DNA of 64,000 nt from an uncultured Polaribacter sp. (GCF_947495205.1 NZ_CANLXV010000007.1:62001-126000), one strand, 5' to 3'. Shown: positions 9,660 to 19,062, numbered from the stretch's first letter. The notes: generated by a model from the letters alone, not told the origin. Numbers and translations are program-made.

Positions 9660-10781
9660 ATGATTACCATAAAAAAAATAGAATCTGCAAAGGAAATGAA
9701 GCAATTTGTTACATTTCCTTTTTCTTTATACAAACATAATAAATATTGGGTACCTCCTATTGTAAAAGACGAAATAGCCAATTTTAATCCAGCCATAAAC
9801 CCTGTATTTCAAAATGCTGATGCTCAATTTTTTATAGCTGTTAAAAACGGCAAAATTGTTGGTAGAATTGCAGCTATTATCAACTGGTTTGAAGTAGAAA
9901 AACAACAAATTAAAAAAATGCGTTTTGGTTGGTTTGATGTTATAGATGATATTGAAGTAAGCAAAACACTACTAAACAAAATAAAAGCTATAGGTCTAGA
10001 AAATAATTTAGAATATATAGAAGGGCCTGTTGGTTTTAATAATTTAGACAAAACGGGTGTCTTAATAGAAGGTTTTGACCATATAGGCACAATGATTACT
10101 TGGTATAATCACCCATATTACAAAGATCATTTAGAAGAATTAGGCTTTGTAAAAGAAAAAGAATACCTAGAAAGTACTTTTAAATTTAAAAATGTAGATG
10201 CTGTTTATTTTAATAGAATTAGTAAAATAATTCAAAAACGTTTTGAATTAAAACCTTTAGATTTCACCAAAACCAAAGACATTTTACCTTATGTAGATGA
10301 AATGTTTGAAGTATTTAATAAATCTTATGCGAAACTCTCTACATACGTTCCAATTTCTGATGCACAAATTGCTTTTTTTAAGAAAAAATACATTTCTTTT
10401 ATAAATCCTGAATATATAAAATTTGTAATTGATAAAAATAATAAATTAGTAGCCTTTGCTATTGTAATGCCTTCTTTTTCAAAAGCATTGCAAAAATCAA
10501 AAGGTAAATTATTTCCGTTTGGTTTGTTTCATTTATTAAAAGCAAAAAAACAATCTAAAGACGTTATATTTTACTTAATTGGTGTAGCACCAGAGTATCA
10601 AAACAAAGGAGTTACCGCCATAATTTTTGATCAATACACCAAAACATTTACACCTTTAGGTATAGAGAATTGTATTAGAACTCCAGAGTTAGAAGACAAC
10701 AAAGCCATTGAAAAACTTTGGAAAGATTTTAACCCAAGAGTTCATAAACGCAGAAGAACATATCGAAAAAATATTTTGTAA
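9660..10781 (+). CDS. GNAT-like N-acetyltransferase family protein
   Basis: A 373-residue cytoplasmic protein of a type common in Bacteroidota. The N-terminal part (FPFSLYKHNKYWVPPIVKDE, later FFIAVKNGKIVGRIAAIIN) and the C-terminal IGVAPEYQNKGVTAIIFDQY resemble two GNAT halves. The latter contains a degenerate acetyl-CoA-binding loop (QNKGVT). Acceptor unknown. It begins 19 bases after the outer-membrane protein and may be co-transcribed. No signal peptide or membrane segment is visible. Confidence 0.75.
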   Translation: MITIKKIESAKEMKQFVTFPFSLYKHNKYWVPPIVKDEIANFNPAINPVFQNADAQFFIAVKNGKIVGRIAAIINWFEVEKQQIKKMRFGWFDVIDDIEVSKTLLNKIKAIGLENNLEYIEGPVGFNNLDKTGVLIEGFDHIGTMITWYNHPYYKDHLEELGFVKEKEYLESTFKFKNVDAVYFNRISKIIQKRFELKPLDFTKTKDILPYVDEMFEVFNKSYAKLSTYVPISDAQIAFFKKKYISFINPEYIKFVIDKNNKLVAFAIVMPSFSKALQKSKGKLFPFGLFHLLKAKKQSKDVIFYLIGVAPEYQNKGVTAIIFDQYTKTFTPLGIENCIRTPELEDNKAIEKLWKDFNPRVHKRRRTYRKNIL

Positions 10782-10934
10782 ATCTTTAGATAATCGTAAT
10801 TACAGTTATTCGAAAAAAATTTAATCTAAAGTGACTTTAATTTAAAAACTATTAGTTCAAGGAATTTTAATTTCTCATCAAAATTGTATCGCACACAACT
10901 TTAAAACTTAAATTTAAAAATCATTTTAAATCCT

Positions 10935-10942
10935 TAAATTTG
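10935..10942 (+). promoter_or_regulatory. -7 promoter box of rsmE
   Basis: TAAATTTG matches TAnnTTTG, 29 bases before the GTG start of rsmE, in a 190-base intergenic stretch that otherwise shows only AT-rich sequence. Confidence 0.5.
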
Positions 10943-10971
10943 AATGCTAATTCTAAAACTTTAAACCTCTA

Positions 10972-11679
10972 GTGCAACTCTTTTTCAATTCAGACATTTC
11001 TAAAGAAACCAAGCAAATTACTTTTGATAAGATTGAAAGCAAGCACATTGTGCGCGTTTTGCGTAAAAAAGAAGGCGATATTTTAAAAATTACCAACGGT
11101 AAAGGTTTTTTGTTTGATGCAGAAATTAATTTTGCAAACGATAAAAGATGTGCTGCCCATATTATTAAAATTGAAGAAAAACCAAAACCTTGGAGCTATT
11201 ACTTACACATAGCCATAGCACCAACTAAAAATAACGATAGGTTGGCATGGTTTTTAGAGAAAGCAACAGAAATAGGCATTGATGAAATTACGCCCATTAT
11301 TTGTACAAACTCAGAACGCAGAGTTGTAAAAACAGAAAGGCTAGAGAAAATTGTTCAATCTGCTATGAAGCAGTCCTTAAAATTTACTTTACCAAAATTA
11401 AATGCACCGCTAAAATTTAACGAGTTCCTAAATCAAGATTTTAAAGGTAAAGTTTGTATCGCACATTGCGAAAATCAACCTAAAAACAAGCTAAAAGAAA
11501 TTTTAAAACCTTCAGAAAAAACAACCATTCTTATTGGGCCAGAAGGCGATTTTTCTACTAAAGAAATAGAAAAAGCTATAGCGCTTAATTTTACACCGAT
11601 TTCTTTAGGCGAAAGCAGACTTAGAACAGAAACTGCAGGTTTGGTGGCTGTAAATTTAGTTTCTTTTATCAATCAGTAG
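10972..11679 (+). CDS. rsmE: 16S rRNA (uracil1498-N3)-methyltransferase
   Basis: A 235-residue SPOUT methyltransferase that methylates N3 of U1498 in 16S rRNA using S-adenosylmethionine. The N-terminal PUA-like part carries HIVRVLRKKEGD. The C-terminal knot region has ILIGPEGDFSTKEI and SLGESRLRTETAG, which are diagnostic for RsmE. The start is GTG; MQLFFNS aligns with the usual family start and no in-frame ATG lies nearby. The DUF4159 gene follows after 32 bases. Confidence 0.95.
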   Translation: MQLFFNSDISKETKQITFDKIESKHIVRVLRKKEGDILKITNGKGFLFDAEINFANDKRCAAHIIKIEEKPKPWSYYLHIAIAPTKNNDRLAWFLEKATEIGIDEITPIICTNSERRVVKTERLEKIVQSAMKQSLKFTLPKLNAPLKFNEFLNQDFKGKVCIAHCENQPKNKLKEILKPSEKTTILIGPEGDFSTKEIEKAIALNFTPISLGESRLRTETAGLVAVNLVSFINQ

Positions 11680-11711
11680 TTTTTGCTTATCTTGCTTATA
11701 AAATAGTATTA

Positions 11712-12353
11712 ATGAAAAAAACAATTACACTCTTTTCTCTAATTTTATACATTACAATTACAGCACAAGACGTTGCTATTTTAAAGTACAATGGTGGTGG
11801 AGATTGGTATAGCAACCCAACTGCAATACCTAATTTAGTTGAATTTACAAACACAACTATTAAAACTAATATTTCTAAAAACCCACAAACAGTTACAGTT
11901 TCTAGTGAAGAAATTTACAATTTCCCAATTGTATTTATGACAGGACATGGAAACGTTTTTTTTTCTGATGATGAAGCTAACAATCTAAGAAACTATTTAA
12001 TTTCTGGTGGTTTTTTACACATTTCTGATAATTACGGATTGGATAAATTCATTAGAAAAGAGATACAGAAAGTGTTTCCAAAATTAGAGTTTCAAGAAAT
12101 TCCTAGCAATCACCCTGTTTATAACCAAACTTTTAAATTTCCAAACGGAATTCCTAAAATACATGAGCATAATAAAAAACCAGCACAAGGTTTTGGTATT
12201 TTTTATGAAGGCAGATTGGTTGTTTTTTATGATTATGAAACCGATTTAAGTGATGGTTGGGAAGATGAAATCATACACAACAACCCAAAAAGCGTAAGAG
12301 AAAAAGCGCTAAAAATGGGCGCTAATATTATTGAATTTGCATTTAAAAATTAG
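11712..12353 (+). CDS. DUF4159 domain protein, exported
   Basis: A 213-residue protein with a signal peptide (ITLFSLILYITITA, then QDVAIL), followed directly by a DUF4159 domain. That domain resembles glutamine-amidotransferase-like folds: FMTGHGNVFFSDDEANNLRN and a later YGLDKFIRKEI. The likely catalytic function, if any, is unknown. In other Bacteroidota DUF4159 proteins occur near MoxR/BatA-type gene sets, but none is here. It lies 32 bases downstream of rsmE. Confidence 0.8.
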   Translation: MKKTITLFSLILYITITAQDVAILKYNGGGDWYSNPTAIPNLVEFTNTTIKTNISKNPQTVTVSSEEIYNFPIVFMTGHGNVFFSDDEANNLRNYLISGGFLHISDNYGLDKFIRKEIQKVFPKLEFQEIPSNHPVYNQTFKFPNGIPKIHEHNKKPAQGFGIFYEGRLVVFYDYETDLSDGWEDEIIHNNPKSVREKALKMGANIIEFAFKN

Positions 12354-12457
12354 TTTTGGTTTTTGGTAATTGATTTTTTTGATGGTTTAGGTGTTATGAC
12401 TTTATTAGCTGCTTTTTGGGGCGTTTGGGATATTTTTTCTGGTTTACTTTTAGCCAT
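12350..12457 (-). CDS. small lysine-rich protein, hypothetical
   Basis: A 35-codon reading frame on the minus strand fills much of the 168-base gap between DUF4159 and the acyltransferase. The product is Lys/Pro/Thr/Ser-rich (starts MAKSKPEKISQTPQ, ends SITKNQN), has no hydrophobic segment and is predicted to be disordered. A promoter-like TTG ... TATGCTTTG lies upstream on the same strand. Its stop overlaps the DUF4159 stop by 3 bases. Short basic proteins of this kind are often annotated in flavobacteria, but coding status rests on composition alone. Confidence 0.4.
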   Translation of the reverse strand: MAKSKPEKISQTPQKAANKVITPKPSKKSITKNQN

Positions 12458-12521
12458 TTATTGGGGGTAGAAAAACAAAGCATAAAACTACAAGTATAAT
12501 TACAAATTAAGAGATAAAAAC

Positions 12522-13571
12522 TTGAGAACACTTTGGTATTTTTTATTTAAACTTTTCCTAAAAACAGGGTTGTTTTTCTACACCAAAAAAATAAAAGTTT
12601 CAGGGAAAGAAAATATCCCAAAAAAAGGAGCCGTTTTGTTTGCAGTAAATCATCCAAACGGATTAATTGATCCACTTTTGGTGACTACCAATATTTCTAG
12701 AGTAAATCATTTTTTAGTTAGAGCTGCAGTATTTAAAAAGCCCTTAGTAAAATGGTTTTTAGGTACTTTAAATTTAATGCCCATTTATAGAATTAGAGAT
12801 GGTGCAAGTAATCTTGGAAAAAACAAAGCCATCTTTGAAGATTGCTTTAATATTTTTAAAAACGGCAAAACTTTAATGATTTTTCCAGAAGGAAGCCATG
12901 ACAGCAAAAGAACTGTAAGAACTTTAAGTAAAGGGTTTACACGCATTGTATTTGGGGCAATTGAAAAATATCCTGAAATCAAAATTACAATAATACCTGT
13001 GGGTATTACCTATCAAAACGCAGCTGCTTATCCCAGTAAAGTTGCCATAAATTTTGGCAAGCCAATTCTTGCAAATTCATTTTTACATAAAGATAATTTA
13101 CCTGTAGCTGCCATAAAATTAAAAAATGAAGTTAGCTACCAATTAAAACAATTGTGCGTACATCTTAAAAATGATGATAATTATAACACAAAATTAAAGC
13201 ATTTAAATAAAGCTCAAATAGATTTTACAGAGGTTCAAAAAATAAATAAATTCATAGAAGAAGATATTTTTCTTATAGAAAAAAAACCTCAAAAAAACAA
13301 TTACAAGTGGTTGCTACTGCTTATAAAAATTAACTTTTTTGTTCCGTTTTTAATATGGAAAGTTGTTTCTAAAAAAATAGATGAATTCGAGTTTATAGAT
13401 ACTTTTAGATTTGGAATTAACGCAATAACTTTCCCTATATTTCTTTTGATTCAAGGTCATGTAATAAAGTTATTTTTTGGCAATATTGTTGGTATAAGTT
13501 ATTTAGCAATTTCAATTTTATTAGTATTACTCTATACCAAATTGGCTCCTACAAACACAAAAAACAACTAA
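12522..13571 (+). CDS. 1-acyl-glycerol-3-phosphate-like acyltransferase (PlsC family)
   Basis: A 349-residue membrane acyltransferase of the PlsC/lysophospholipid family. NHPNGLIDP at residues 43-51 is the Bacteroidota variant of the HX4D catalytic motif with one extra residue, and FPEGSHD is the glycerol-phosphate binding motif. Two hydrophobic segments near the C-terminus (VPFLIWKVV and ISYLAISILLVLLY) anchor it. Translation starts at TTG; MRTLWYFLFK fits the family. It probably acylates a lysophospholipid; which step is not decidable from sequence. Confidence 0.85.
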   Translation: MRTLWYFLFKLFLKTGLFFYTKKIKVSGKENIPKKGAVLFAVNHPNGLIDPLLVTTNISRVNHFLVRAAVFKKPLVKWFLGTLNLMPIYRIRDGASNLGKNKAIFEDCFNIFKNGKTLMIFPEGSHDSKRTVRTLSKGFTRIVFGAIEKYPEIKITIIPVGITYQNAAAYPSKVAINFGKPILANSFLHKDNLPVAAIKLKNEVSYQLKQLCVHLKNDDNYNTKLKHLNKAQIDFTEVQKINKFIEEDIFLIEKKPQKNNYKWLLLLIKINFFVPFLIWKVVSKKIDEFEFIDTFRFGINAITFPIFLLIQGHVIKLFFGNIVGISYLAISILLVLLYTKLAPTNTKNN

Positions 13572-13648
13572 GCATTAGAAATAAAAACTATTAAGCTATT
13601 TAAATTTTCCTTCTTTTTTTTAGCGTAAAGTAATTTTGCATAAAAAAC

Positions 13649-16567
13649 TTAATTTATAATGGCATCTTGAATTACCTGTTGTATTTTAGTTCGCATATTA
13701 CTTCTTACCAAAGCTCTATTCTCCATTGTTGGGTATACTCTATTTGACAGAAAAACATAAACCAAACCGCTTTCAGGATCTGCCCAAGTGTAAGTGCCTG
13801 TAAAACCAGAATGTCCAAAACTCTCTTGAGAAACACAACCACAAGTTGCTTTTACTTTTTCTTTTAACTGTGGTTTATCAAAACCTACACCTCTTCTTAC
13901 TTTTTCGTCTAAATAATACCTATGGTTAAATTTATCTACAGTTTCAGATTTTAAATAACGTTTACCTCCATAAGCACCTTTTTGTAAATACATTTGCATT
14001 ATTTTACCAACATCATTTGCATTTGCAAACAAACCTGCATGCCCGCCAACACCACCTAACATGGCAGCACCCATATCATGCACGTAACCTTGCAGTAATT
14101 GGTTTCTATAATACGTATCTTTTTCTGTAGGAATTATTTCTTTCTTAGCAAATTTCTTTAAAGGTAAAAAACGAGTTCTGTTTGCGCCTAAAGGCTTATA
14201 AAATTCATTTCCTGCCAATTGATCTAATGGTTTTTTATATTTCTTTTCTAAAGCTAGCTTTAAGATATAATAGCCTAAATCGCTATATTTATAACCTTTG
14301 CGTGTTCTTTGGTCTGCTTCTTTAATATACTTATAAATACTATCTTTATAACTAGCAGTTATAAATAAATCTTCGGCAACTTTTACTTTAAATTGTTTGG
14401 ATTTTTTATGGCTATATATTTTAGTATCATTTTCGCCTGTAAGACTGTCTTTCGTTTTTAAATAAAACGGAATCCATGCTTTTAATTGTGCATTGTGAGA
14501 AAGTATGGCTTGTACAGTTACATTTGCTTTATTGGTGTTTTTAAAATCTGGTAACACTTCTTTTAAAGTTGCTTTTAAAGGTATTTTATGTTCTTCTTCT
14601 GCCTTCATTAATAAAGGTAACGATGCTAAAATTTTAGTTAATGAAGCCAAATCATAAATATCAGAATTTTTTACAGGCAAGCGTTTCTCAAAAGTATGGT
14701 AACCATAACTTTTATTTAAAACAACTTTACCATTTCTAGCCACAAAAATTTGTAAACCTGGCGCCATTTTTTCTTTAATAATAGTATCTGCCATTTGATC
14801 TATAATTCTTAATTTTTTAGCGTTTAAACCCGCAGCTTCTGGTATGGTGTATTCTAATCTATTTAATTTTGTTGTTAATAAACCTCTACCTTCACTAAAA
14901 TAATTACCAATAGAAACAGGTAGTTTCCCTTTTGCATTAAATGCACCAAATAACATTTGTGCAGACAATTCTTGCGAAATTTTACTGTTTTGGTAAGAAA
15001 CCACAACACCCTCTATATTTGTAAAACTTTTAAGCTGCAACAAACTATACGGACTCGCAAAAACATCTAAAACCACTTTTTTTTGTCTTGCTATTTCTTG
15101 CAACCAAACCAACTCTTTATTCGTAAATTTATAACTCTTCCAAGGGTTTTTATTAGATTTATGAAAACCGATAATTACATAATTAAAAGGTTTTAATTTT
15201 TTAGCCAAACCATCTAAATTAGGATCAGCAATTTCAGTTATCTCTGTATAATTTTTCAACATACTTACAAAAGCCTTATTACTTGCATCACCAAGTTTTA
15301 CGTAAGCAATTTTCTTTTTATCTAAATTTTTAATGGGTAAATTTTGGTTGTTATTTTTAACTAAAGTAATTGCATTTTTCACTAATTTTCTATGCAATAA
15401 ATCGTCCTGAACCCTATTAAGATCTTCTTGTAAACGTTCTAAAACTATAGGTTTTAATTTTTGCAAACCTGCCCAATACTTTGCTTTTAATATTTTTTTT
15501 ACAGAAAAATTAATTCTTTCTTCAGTTAAAGTATGGGTTTCTAAAGCTTTTTTTAATAAAGCTATAGATGCTGGTATTTCTTGCGGAATTAATAAAACAT
15601 CATTTCCTGCTTGTATTGCTGCCAAATTAATTGCAGCAGAAGTTGCATAATTTGCAGCACCTTTCATATTTAAACCATCTGTAATAACCAAACCCTCAAA
15701 ACCCAATTGTTCTTGCAACAAATTGGTAACAACATTTTTAGATAAAGATGTTGGCAAATTTGCTTGAGACTCTAAACTTGGTATATTTAAATGAGCCGTC
15801 ATTACGCTTCCCAAACCAGCATCAAAAGTTCTTGCATACGGGTACAATTCTATAGAATCTAAACGTGCTTTATTAAAGTTTAATACGGGTAAAGTGTGGT
15901 GAGAATCTGTTGCTGTATCTCCATGACCAGGAAAATGTTTACCGTTTGCTAAAACACCTTCACCTTGCATCCCTTTAATAAAGGCAATTGCTTTTCTGGT
16001 TACATTTTCTTTATTTTCTCCAAAAGAACGATTTCCAATAATTGGGTTTTCTGGATTTACGTTAACATCTAAAACCGGAGCAAAATTTACATGAATTCCC
16101 ATTCTTTTAGCATGTTGCCCCAAATGTTTCCCAAATTCCATAACCAAAGAATCATTTCTAATGGCTCCCAAAGTCATATTCCAAGGAAAACGATACGTAT
16201 TTTTCAAACGCATATCTAAACCCCATTCACCATCAAAACCAATTAACAAAGGTACTTTTGCCACCGTTTGATACGTGTTATTTAACCTTGCCTGTTTCTC
16301 TGGCGTACCTTGCATAAAAATTAAACCACCAACATGGTATTTGGTAATCATTTCTGTAATAAAATCTTGGTGTTTTTTGTCTTTATTAGAATAGGCTTGT
16401 ACCATAAAAAGTTGCCCTAATTTCTCATCTACAGACATTTGATTTAAGATGGAATCTACCCAAATTTCTTGCGCTTCAAAATCTTTAGTTCTTAAAGGAT
16501 CTGGTCTTTGTGCCAAAGATGATAAGGCAAATGCAACTAATAAAAAGGAGAATATTTTTTTTTTCAT
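13649..16567 (-). CDS. GH3 beta-N-acetylglucosaminidase fused to a class C beta-lactamase-like serine hydrolase
   Basis: A 972-residue exported fusion. Residues 1-19 are a signal peptide. Residues about 30-360 are a GH3 TIM barrel of the NagZ type: KHFPGHGDTATDSHH at 210-224 holds the Asp221/His223 acid-base dyad and TDGLNM places the nucleophile at Asp297. A GH3 C-domain follows to about 570. Residues 580-972 are a serine beta-lactamase/DD-peptidase domain with Ser642-x-x-Lys645, Tyr761-Ser-Asp763 and His919-Ser-Gly. The combination suggests removal of GlcNAc plus amide or ester hydrolysis on muropeptides. This architecture is known in Bacteroidota. A dispersed repeat ends 17 bases upstream. 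Confidence 0.93.
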   Translation of the reverse strand: MKKKIFSFLLVAFALSSLAQRPDPLRTKDFEAQEIWVDSILNQMSVDEKLGQLFMVQAYSNKDKKHQDFITEMITKYHVGGLIFMQGTPEKQARLNNTYQTVAKVPLLIGFDGEWGLDMRLKNTYRFPWNMTLGAIRNDSLVMEFGKHLGQHAKRMGIHVNFAPVLDVNVNPENPIIGNRSFGENKENVTRKAIAFIKGMQGEGVLANGKHFPGHGDTATDSHHTLPVLNFNKARLDSIELYPYARTFDAGLGSVMTAHLNIPSLESQANLPTSLSKNVVTNLLQEQLGFEGLVITDGLNMKGAANYATSAAINLAAIQAGNDVLLIPQEIPASIALLKKALETHTLTEERINFSVKKILKAKYWAGLQKLKPIVLERLQEDLNRVQDDLLHRKLVKNAITLVKNNNQNLPIKNLDKKKIAYVKLGDASNKAFVSMLKNYTEITEIADPNLDGLAKKLKPFNYVIIGFHKSNKNPWKSYKFTNKELVWLQEIARQKKVVLDVFASPYSLLQLKSFTNIEGVVVSYQNSKISQELSAQMLFGAFNAKGKLPVSIGNYFSEGRGLLTTKLNRLEYTIPEAAGLNAKKLRIIDQMADTIIKEKMAPGLQIFVARNGKVVLNKSYGYHTFEKRLPVKNSDIYDLASLTKILASLPLLMKAEEEHKIPLKATLKEVLPDFKNTNKANVTVQAILSHNAQLKAWIPFYLKTKDSLTGENDTKIYSHKKSKQFKVKVAEDLFITASYKDSIYKYIKEADQRTRKGYKYSDLGYYILKLALEKKYKKPLDQLAGNEFYKPLGANRTRFLPLKKFAKKEIIPTEKDTYYRNQLLQGYVHDMGAAMLGGVGGHAGLFANANDVGKIMQMYLQKGAYGGKRYLKSETVDKFNHRYYLDEKVRRGVGFDKPQLKEKVKATCGCVSQESFGHSGFTGTYTWADPESGLVYVFLSNRVYPTMENRALVRSNMRTKIQQVIQDAIIN

Positions 16568-16584
16568 TTCAATTTTTTCAGAAT

Positions 16585-16673
16585 ATTTTTTGGGCGCTTT
16601 AACAGGCTTTCGCTACTCGCTTTGCACAAAAAAGTGCAAGAGCTCAAACATGCGCTCAATCCTTAGCGCAGCT
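16585..16673 (-). repeat. dispersed intergenic repeat, copy A
   Basis: Read on the minus strand, this 89-base element shares its order of blocks with 33288-33376. GGATTG comes first, then a TTGC...GCAA hairpin with a T-rich loop. A final block of about 33 bases, ending CGCCCAAAAAAT, differs by only 3 substitutions and one indel. It points toward the GH3 gene, which begins 17 bases downstream. Confidence 0.75.
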
Positions 16674-16708
16674 TGTTTGCGAGCTTATTACATAATCAAA
16701 ATCAATTT

Positions 16709-17194
16709 TTATACCAAAAAGCGTTTGTGCCAACTTTCTTTAGCAGGTATTTCCCAATTATTTTCTAATTCTTTTTTGGTTTGCACCATATTGTTAAAAA
16801 CAATGGTTTGTGAAGTTACTTTTTGTTCTTTTGCAAAACGCTGAAAATCTGATAATTTTACCAAATTTATGTTTTCATTATCTTTAAAAGTAACATTCAT
16901 TTTATCCATTAAATCTACTTTCAATTCTTTTTCTAAAGCTTGTACAAAACGCACAGAACTATCTATAGAACAACCAGAAACATTATTAAAACTCTCATCT
17001 ACAGCCAACACTAAAAACTGATTGTATTTAATGGTAAAAGAGCCTTTTAAATCATCTCCATGACGTGTCCATTGGTTTATAAAATCAATTGCTTTTTCTG
17101 TAATTTTTTCTATTTCATTTGCTGTAAAAGCTCTATCTGCTTGGTAAATCCAAACTCTAGAATTATCTGGTAAATTTGTATATTCTGTAAACAT
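16709..17194 (-). CDS. conserved flavobacterial protein of unknown function
   Basis: A 161-residue soluble protein. Homologues in flavobacteria are often named ABC transporter ATPase, but I see no Walker A, Walker B or signature motif, so that name is not supported. Visible features are WIYQADRAFTANEIEKI near the N-terminus, HGDDLKGSF and the late SWHKRFLV. No signal peptide or membrane segment. It lies between the GH3 fusion and the exonuclease gene, with about 90-140 bases on either side. Confidence 0.75.
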   Translation of the reverse strand: MFTEYTNLPDNSRVWIYQADRAFTANEIEKITEKAIDFINQWTRHGDDLKGSFTIKYNQFLVLAVDESFNNVSGCSIDSSVRFVQALEKELKVDLMDKMNVTFKDNENINLVKLSDFQRFAKEQKVTSQTIVFNNMVQTKKELENNWEIPAKESWHKRFLV

Positions 17195-17285
17195 TTTAAA
17201 CCGTTAATTTGTAATTATTAAAAAAAACTTCTCGATAAAAAATTCTCAATAAAAGAATTTTACTCGAAATAACAACATGTGTATT

Positions 17286-18113
17286 TTACCTTAAATTAAA
17301 TTTTTGTTGCAAAGCTTGTAATTTATCTGCATCAGACATGGTGTCTTTTGGTGCAGACATACGCTCTTTAATTTCTCTTAATACTTTTTTAGTGTATAAA
17401 GGAAAATCTGCATTTTGCATCCAATTGTTATAACCTGGGTTTTCTTTAAAAACCTCTTCTACAGTTCTACCTTTGTATTTTCCAAAAGAAAATATTTCTT
17501 GGTTTTCTTCATTCATCAAAATAAAACCAGCAAAATCTGCTCTTACACCATGTGTAGAAAATTCACTTAAACTTTCTACAGAATTTCCAATATCATCGTA
17601 TTTTTCTACTTGTGCTAGTAAAATTTCAAAAGTTGCATTAGTATCTGCTTCTGCACCATGTGCGCCTTCCAACTCTTTACCACAATAAAATTGATAACCA
17701 GCACCTAAAGTTCTTTGTTCTTTTTTATGAAAAATTACTTGCACATCTATGGCTTTTCTATCTTTCATGTCAAAATCTATGCCTGCACGCATTAATTCTT
17801 CCGCTAAAAGCGGAATATCAAATCGGTTAGAGTTAAAACCTGCCAAATCGCAACCGGCTATCATTTTACTTACAGTTGGTGCCAATTCTTTAAAAGTTGG
17901 TTCTACAACAACTTTCTCGTTAGTTATGCCATGCACATCTGTTGCTCCTTGTGGAATTTCAATTTCTGGATTTACCAACCAAGTTTTACTTTCTTTATTT
18001 CCGTTAGGAAACACTTTTAAAATAGAAATTTCTACAATTCTGTCTGTTGCTATGTTTACGCCTGTAGTTTCTAAATCAAAAAATACAATTGGCTTTTCTA
18101 GTTTTAAGTTCAT
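17286..18113 (-). CDS. DnaQ-like 3'-5' exonuclease
   Basis: A 275-residue DEDDh exonuclease. The N-terminal domain (residues 5-175) shows FFDLETTGVN (Exo I Asp and Glu), a central FNSNRFDIPLL (Exo II Asp) and HGAEADTNAT (Exo III His and Asp). The C-terminus carries FSFGKYKGRTVEEVFKENPG, the small exodeoxyribonuclease-X-type substrate-binding module. Such stand-alone enzymes trim 3' ends in repair or RNA turnover; it is not clearly the replicative epsilon subunit. It lies on the minus strand between PPK2 and the unknown 161-residue protein. Confidence 0.9.
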   Translation of the reverse strand: MNLKLEKPIVFFDLETTGVNIATDRIVEISILKVFPNGNKESKTWLVNPEIEIPQGATDVHGITNEKVVVEPTFKELAPTVSKMIAGCDLAGFNSNRFDIPLLAEELMRAGIDFDMKDRKAIDVQVIFHKKEQRTLGAGYQFYCGKELEGAHGAEADTNATFEILLAQVEKYDDIGNSVESLSEFSTHGVRADFAGFILMNEENQEIFSFGKYKGRTVEEVFKENPGYNNWMQNADFPLYTKKVLREIKERMSAPKDTMSDADKLQALQQKFNLR

Positions 18114-18207
18114 TTTATATTTGTATTTCCTACCTAAGCAGGCTTTTTTTTTCTTTTTAATTAAAATTATTTTGTTTTTCCTGTTTGTATAGGAAATACA
18201 ACCGTGT

Positions 18208-19062
18208 TTATTCTTTATTTAATTGTGCTTTAAAATTCTCAATATTTTCCGAAATTTTTTTCGGTAAAATTGGTGCTTTAAAATTTTGTTTTTCTAACGT
18301 ATCTAATAAAATTTCTGCCAATATTAATCTTGCAGTCGGTTTATCATCAGAAGGTATTACAAACCAAGGTGCATTTTCTTTAGAAGTTCTGTTTAATAAA
18401 TCTTCATAACAAAACATGTATTTGTCCCAAAGTTTGCGTTCTTTTAAATCGGCTTCAGAAAATTTCCAGTTTTTATCTGGTCTGTTTAACCTTCTTAGCA
18501 ACCTATTTTTTTGTTCGTCTTTAGAAATATTTAAAAAGAATTTTAAAACTACAGTTCCGTTTTCTGCTAAATGATTTTCAAAATGATTGATGCGTTCCAT
18601 TCTATTTTCAAAAAAAGCATCATCTACATCAGCTACACTTTTTATTGCAGGTATATTTTCTCCTAAAATATAATTGGGATGTACTCTTGTTACCAATACA
18701 TTCTCATAATGCGTTCTATTAAAAATACCAATTTTACCTTTTGGCGGTAAAGCAATATAATGTCTCCACAAAAAATCGTGTTTTAATTCTAACTCTGTTG
18801 GTACTTTAAAACTTTTTACAGCAACACCACTGGCATTAATATCTTTAAAAACCTCTCTAATTAAGCTGTCTTTACCTGCAGTATCCATACCTTGCAAACA
18901 AATTAAAACACCTGTTTTGCCTTCTGCATACATTTCATTTTGCAGTTTACTTAACTTTTTTCGAAGCTTTTTTAATTTTTTATCAGCATTATCAATAACT
19001 ATTTTGGTCTCAATATTGGATAACTTTAAGGGTTTTAAAGCTTTATATTTTTCTAAATTCAT
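18208..19062 (-). CDS. ppk2: polyphosphate kinase 2 family protein
   Basis: A 284-residue PPK2 enzyme, which transfers phosphate between polyphosphate and nucleotides. CLQGMDTAGKDSLIR is the Walker A loop, followed by the VPTELELKHDFLWR lid region and IGIFNRTHYENVLVTRVHP with the Walker B area. The frame extends 17 codons further upstream to 19113, but that extension is a hydrophobic run not seen in the family. The ATG at 19062 (MNLEKYKALKPL) is the better start. The nucleotide preference cannot be read with certainty. Confidence 0.9.
   Translation of the reverse strand: MNLEKYKALKPLKLSNIETKIVIDNADKKLKKLRKKLSKLQNEMYAEGKTGVLICLQGMDTAGKDSLIREVFKDINASGVAVKSFKVPTELELKHDFLWRHYIALPPKGKIGIFNRTHYENVLVTRVHPNYILGENIPAIKSVADVDDAFFENRMERINHFENHLAENGTVVLKFFLNISKDEQKNRLLRRLNRPDKNWKFSEADLKERKLWDKYMFCYEDLLNRTSKENAPWFVIPSDDKPTARLILAEILLDTLEKQNFKAPILPKKISENIENFKAQLNKE

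Noticed and set aside
13629..13640. TAATTTTG promoter-like box
   Set aside because: It lies between the convergent ends of the acyltransferase and GH3 genes and points into the antisense of GH3; no gene would be served.
16709..17194. ABC transporter ATPase, the name usually given to homologues of this protein
   Set aside because: No Walker A, Walker B or ABC signature motif is present in its 161 residues.
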